A program made the translations under genes and the position numbers. This document shows positions 59,892 to 64,000 of a stretch of 64,000 bases of DNA, in pieces; within the stretch, counting starts at the first letter, position 1; each line of letters starts with the position of its first letter. A model generated the notes under the pieces. It was not told the origin of the DNA. It did no database searches and worked only from the letters and a program-made list of their open reading frames with translations. The stretch is from Stictocephala bisonia (Eukaryota > Arthropoda > Insecta > Hemiptera > Membracidae), in NCBI GenBank assembly GCA_035578905.1, contig JAQJVL010001213.1, positions 1-64,000 on the forward strand. Direction: 5' to 3'.

Positions 59892-60008
59892 ATAAAGCCA
59901 CCAGAAACAATGTTCAACAAAAAGTTATATTTAATAAGATCAATAAACGGAATTATATATGAATAAATTAAACAATAAAAAAAAAACAAAAAAAAAACAA
60001 AAAACAAA

Positions 60009-60276
60009 CATTATTACTTAGAGAGTTAGTTCGTGTAGCGGTAGACACGTCGTACTTTCAGTGTCTACTGTGCACAAACTTCTCCATATGAATAATCTAA
60101 TTCGATATCGTCCTTGACGGAATTTTCTAAGTACAGTCTGTAGGTTAGAATGTATTATGCACATCTTGCAAACTACATTTTACTAAGCAACGAGTAATTT
60201 TCTAAGTCCTTGATTTACACTTTGAATGCAGGTTCTAAAAAGACAAGAAGCACATTTACTACAAAAATGTTGTGAC
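60009..60276. other. Spacer with a tRNA-like fragment
   Basis: GTGTAGCGGTAGACACG (about 60033-60049) resembles a pol III A box/D arm and ATTCGATATC (about 60100) is B-box-like. GTAGACAC/GTGTCTAC (60041-60048/60061-60068) is an 8-bp hairpin. Spacing and fold do not fit a tRNA; possibly a decayed SINE head. Confidence 0.3.
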
Positions 60277-61648
60277 GGGCATAGCTAACTCCTACCATCA
60301 AAAGATCAACTTCCGCAACATTTTTTTGTTGGAAAAATAACTGTAACGAACATTAAAAGTTTATTTAGTTGCTGTTTACTACGTCATTACTATTGCATGT
60401 GTTATTAATATTATTAGTTGTTGTTTGAATACTAAATAATGATTTAATTTAATCGCTTTAAGTTTGTTTCGTTGGTGTTAATCAAACGAACCAATTGTCA
60501 CTGCTGCTAAGGGACAACATGGGTGGGGCTATGGGTGAGGCTATTATTTACTAACTTTATATAATTTATAGTTTTATAAATATATCAATAAATAATTATT
60601 TAGTATTAGTTATACATAGTCATACTCAATTAGCTTTTAATATTTTCTTAAATAGTATAGGTTAGTATATTTAAATATAATTATATAGACTTAACAACAT
60701 TAGTCTGGACAAAATTAAGAATAAAATACCATTATTTGTAGCTTCATAAAATAACCCTTGAGTCAAAGCATGGCTTCGGTGGCTTGTTTGTTAACATCTA
60801 ATAAAATTATGTAAAAATAGTTTAGTTCCTGCTTAATTGTACCTCCAAAAACATATACTCTGGTATATTTTGTACAGAGGAACTGTGAAGTTTAAAAAAT
60901 TAAACAGTTGTGTCTTGCAAATGCAAAATTTATGCACTATCTAAAAGAGAAAAAAAATTGTATTATTTTGACTGAGCGTTTAAAGTTCTTCAGTGACATC
61001 TTGTAAATATCTATGGAAACACTGATTTTAAGCAATGAACAAAAAAATCTTAGATTGTTGTCCAGTATCCCAGATTACATTCCATTCCCATTCCTATTAC
61101 TTTCTATTATTATACTTCCCCTTTACTCGAATATTGCAGTAGTACTTATTTTTCCTAAGTATGGGATTTGCATTTTTAATCATCTAGGACAACCAACGCA
61201 TTTATGATATTGATTTAGACCTGCTGACTGCTGCTTTTTTAATTTATAACTTTTTTTATTGTATATATCATATTTGTTATGGCTGAAGAAGTAACATTCA
61301 TTTAGGAACCATGTTCGTTCTAAACACAGGAAACATTTCTCAATATGAGATTCAATTTATGGAGTTCCTTTCCAAACGTTAATTGTCGTCTGTTTAAACT
61401 CTTAAGTTTGTTTTTAATTATGCTTAAATTTTAACTTTCTAATAATACAATTTTTATTTTATGGACATTATTATACAGCAATTGGAATTTCATGTTATTA
61501 AATAACTGATATTTTACGTGTAAATATCTAAGAAAAATATAATACTATGTATAATATTCAATCCATTTTTGCCACTTTGTAAATATAATTCTAACATTTC
61601 AATCTGGTAAAACTTTTCCAAAAATTAATAAAAAAATCATACTTCAGG
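60277..61648 (+). repeat. Direct long duplication D, right copy (about 1.37 kb)
   Basis: Counterpart of 57738-59346 with the same ends (GGGCATAGCTAACTCC ... AATCATACTTCAG). A 64-codon hydrophobic frame at 61013-61207 is interrupted in the left copy and is not regarded as a gene. Strand is nominal. Confidence 0.9.
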
Positions 61649-62832
61649 TTAATGATAATAAATGTAAGATATAGGGGTGAAATTCACAGCTCCAATTGAA
61701 ATACTTTTAAAAAATTAAAAGATATCAAATATCAGAAAACTTCGTAAAATGTTCATGCTGAATATTATAATAACCCACTTCTATAACAAAACTTCAAACA
61801 AACAAAATTAGCTAATAATGTGTAATAAAGGGAATCCCCATACCACACTTAATAATACAGCCAAATGTAATCAGCAACCTTGGCTGTATTACAGATTCAT
61901 TACCTATAATCTAAATAAATTTATGCTATGAGAATCATGCAAGTTAAATCTGCCACTAGATATGACGATCTTGTCTGTTAAAGTTAAAACGGAATCTTCA
62001 TACTACTATGACAGACATTTCAGCCTAGAGGGACAACTTTGAAGGACAAACCAAAGGCTATCTAACGCTTAAAAGGTCTGGCTTTACATAACTAAGATCA
62101 TGCTAATAAAATCTTCTGATTACGACTTCTTGGTTCCTGAGCTTTCGTAAGGTGACCAATATTGTTAGTGTCAATGAAATTAAAAATGGATAAATTTAGA
62201 TAAATTTACGTACCATAATACTGGATTTATCTAGCTGCGTGAATGATTGTTTCTTTTATCTTTAACTGAAAAAAATAAAAAAAATTAACTATTTCTAAAA
62301 TATGTAGACTGCAACAACTCCAATAAGGGAAAACCCTAAAAATATGTTTTTTTAAACTTCTTCTGTAAATTGTATTCTGCATCACATAAATCTTCAGTCC
62401 AGCTACCCATTCTCCAACCAGCTGCTGAATAGCTTAAGTTAAGTTACGACAAGTGAGCAGACTTTATGGAACTTAAACAGTTCTTGTGACCAAATATAAT
62501 CGATTTTATGGAAATATATCTCGTCTATAAAAGCCAAGAACCATGCATTGCATGTAGTCCTTAAAACAATATTTGTGATTATTTGGGCAAAAACATGAAC
62601 GACACAGATCAAACACCAACAATTGTAATGGATTATTATTTATGTTTTAAAATTAATTAGGAAAACAAAAAAAATCTGTTCGTTACTATAAATGCTGTTT
62701 GCAAATGTTATCCCCGAACATTCACTCTTCCGAAATTAACTAAGGTATTAAGAGGGTATTAGTACAAAAGTGTATGTTTTTGGACATATCCACAAAAGAC
62801 GACTTATAATATTAACTTATCAATCGTCTTAT
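61649..62832. other. AT-rich stretch with a 12-bp hairpin
   Basis: TAATACAGCCAA (61853-61864) and TTGGCTGTATTA (61880-61891) form a perfect inverted repeat with a 15-nt loop. No gene recognised. Confidence 0.5.
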
Positions 62833-62879
62833 CACGTCGTGCATATTGCAAGATAGCCTTATTCAATATGCACGACGTG
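62833..62879. repeat. Perfect 16-bp-arm hairpin
   Basis: CACGTCGTGCATATTG (62833-62848) pairs perfectly with CAATATGCACGACGTG (62864-62879), 15-nt loop. The right arm overlaps the left edge of dispersed repeat X copy 2. Confidence 0.95.
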
Positions 62880-63045
62880 TTACATAGTTAATGTAATGGA
62901 GCATTGTATATAATCCATATAAAATCGTTTGTCTGGACATAATCTACCATTCACAGCCCCAACAATGGCTCGTCGTAATCGGGATCACCATTAAAATATG
63001 AAATATCTTCTATTTTTTTTTATAAAAAAGGACAATCGTAATGAA
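62872..63045. repeat. Dispersed repeat X, copy 2
   Basis: Same orientation as 56988-57165; shares CATAGTTAATGTAATGGAGC and GTCTGGACATAATCTACCA. More diverged towards the right. Confidence 0.7.
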
Positions 63046-64000
63046 AATCCATCAGCATAAGTGTTAGTCTGAAACAGCTAAAACTCTTAAAATACATTCC
63101 ACCTTACAAAACGTGTACAGCTGTAAATTGACTTTTCGTACTTTGGCCCCTGGCCTATGTAACCACATTTACTAACATTTTAACAATAACATTAACTTTA
63201 ACAATACAATTAAATAATTTACAAGGAAGTTCCATTGTCATTTTAAAATGTACCTTTACTGTACCGTAATCTCTGATTTTATGTTTTACCGAACTTCTTT
63301 ATCAGGCTTATGAAAATTTAAGCATTCCTGGAAAAATGAATTTAATCACTATGATTTGGTTTCCCCAAAGTCTCTGATTTCGAATGCAACTTTCCAAAAA
63401 GATGATACTTAAATTACATATATTTCCTTTAAATATATTAATTCATCAAATTAATAACAACGTAATTATTAACAAGAAACAGTTATTAAAAATTAAATGT
63501 AAAACTATAGTTCTGAAATTTTATAATACAAAATATAAACGTTATATTTGATTAAGTTGGTACTTACGGTCTGGCTGGGACTTTCTGGCTATGACTTTAT
63601 ATTTAGATAACATTGAGCTAAATTATATATTAAGTATATTTCCATTTAAACAGATATTTTAAATGTCATTAAATATGTCATTAAATATCGCCATAAAAAT
63701 ATACTTACGTGTTTGGTATCTCCTATCAGATTTGAATTATACAATGTACTTTACTTTTAAGTTCCTCCGTTGTTCTATCGGCCAGCAAACACTAAGTTGT
63801 CTATGTTAAAGAAACATTCCAGTCATTGTAATATTTTATAAGATGTGTCCCTAGTCAAGTTCTCAGAGCAAACCATTTGAGAGAACAGTTAGAGACGTCC
63901 GAGATCGGCAGACTGACCGAGACAGATAGATGTATCTCAATTTCATTGTATCTGTGGAGTAGAACACTGAAAAGGTTTTAAGATGGTAACGGTTTTGTTT
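63046..64000. other. AT-rich stretch ending in a less AT-rich block
   Basis: From about 63840 to the end, composition is more balanced (CGAGATCGGCAGACTGACCG) and might belong to a transcribed region continuing beyond the window. No frame can be supported. Confidence 0.4.

Larger units (their letters stand above)
59347..60008 (+). pseudogene. Retrocopy-like segment with broken frame and poly-A tail
   Basis: An ATG at 59560 opens MERNGSTVAADEKKFKPSHS and continues to 59754. The next, different frame (59715-59966) encodes a Lys-rich segment with EEVKFKRLKKNKKYHLVAHE, LVRLPACVIKPPETM and INGIIYE before TAA. The two protein-like halves suggest one frameshifted coding sequence. After the stop come AATAAA motifs and an A-rich tail (59978-60008), as in a processed mRNA copy. 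Three strong inverted repeats lie inside it. The source gene is not recognised. Alternatives are a small mobile element or two unrelated chance frames. Confidence 0.4.

Noticed and set aside
57738..61648. LTR retrotransposon
   Set aside because: The direct repeats lack TG...CA ends. No primer-binding site follows the left copy, and the insert has no gag or pol.

Overview
The window looks like intergenic or intronic DNA from a large, repeat-rich animal genome, most likely an arthropod. It is strongly AT-rich and has no prokaryotic gene organisation. It carries tRNA-derived SINEs, a jockey/CR1-type LINE, small terminal-inverted-repeat (TIR) elements and many tandem arrays. Species cannot be fixed from sequence alone. 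The only long protein-coding frame is the LINE polyprotein (996 codons, 38272-41262, minus strand), intact from ATG to stop. No complete host gene is visible. Three short minus-strand segments near 45.3, 50.2 and 53.6 kb have open frames bounded by AG/GT and may be exons of a widely spaced host gene; this is tentative.

Layout. 0-12 kb: a SINE (416-703), then tandem arrays of 49, 23, 51, 72, 21, about 131, 10 and 36 bp, ending in a 36-bp array next to a second SINE family (11273-11695). 12-24 kb: AT-rich DNA with another copy of that second SINE (16044-16490), a TA-flanked TIR element (17684-18417), more 36-bp arrays (19.3 and 21.8-22.3 kb) and a third tRNA-like SINE (about 23.6-24.0 kb). 24.3-26.2 kb: an 88-bp satellite with trimeric higher-order structure. 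27.5 kb: a fourth tRNA-like element. 30.8-31.9 kb: a SINE whose B-box region has been amplified into about 33 copies of a 27-bp unit. 33.4-34.0 kb: a decayed 36-bp array. 35.8 kb: a small TIR element. 38.1-41.3 kb: the LINE. 43.9-56 kb: SINE copies, a 645-bp TIR element, the candidate exons, another 36-bp array and a fold-back element. 56-63 kb: a 42-bp array, twin palindromes, a 1.4-1.6 kb segment present twice in direct orientation around a polyadenylated retrocopy-like segment, and several perfect hairpins.

The main theme is a link between SINEs and minisatellites. The 27-bp array lies inside a SINE and is built from that SINE's own sequence. The dispersed 36-bp family abuts, and may derive from, the second SINE family. 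The two SINE families share a common 3' module. The arrays at 5.3 and 25.5 kb have evolved higher-order repeats. Many long open frames are by-products of arrays whose period is a multiple of three (21, 27, 36, 42, 51, 72 bp) and are not annotated as genes.
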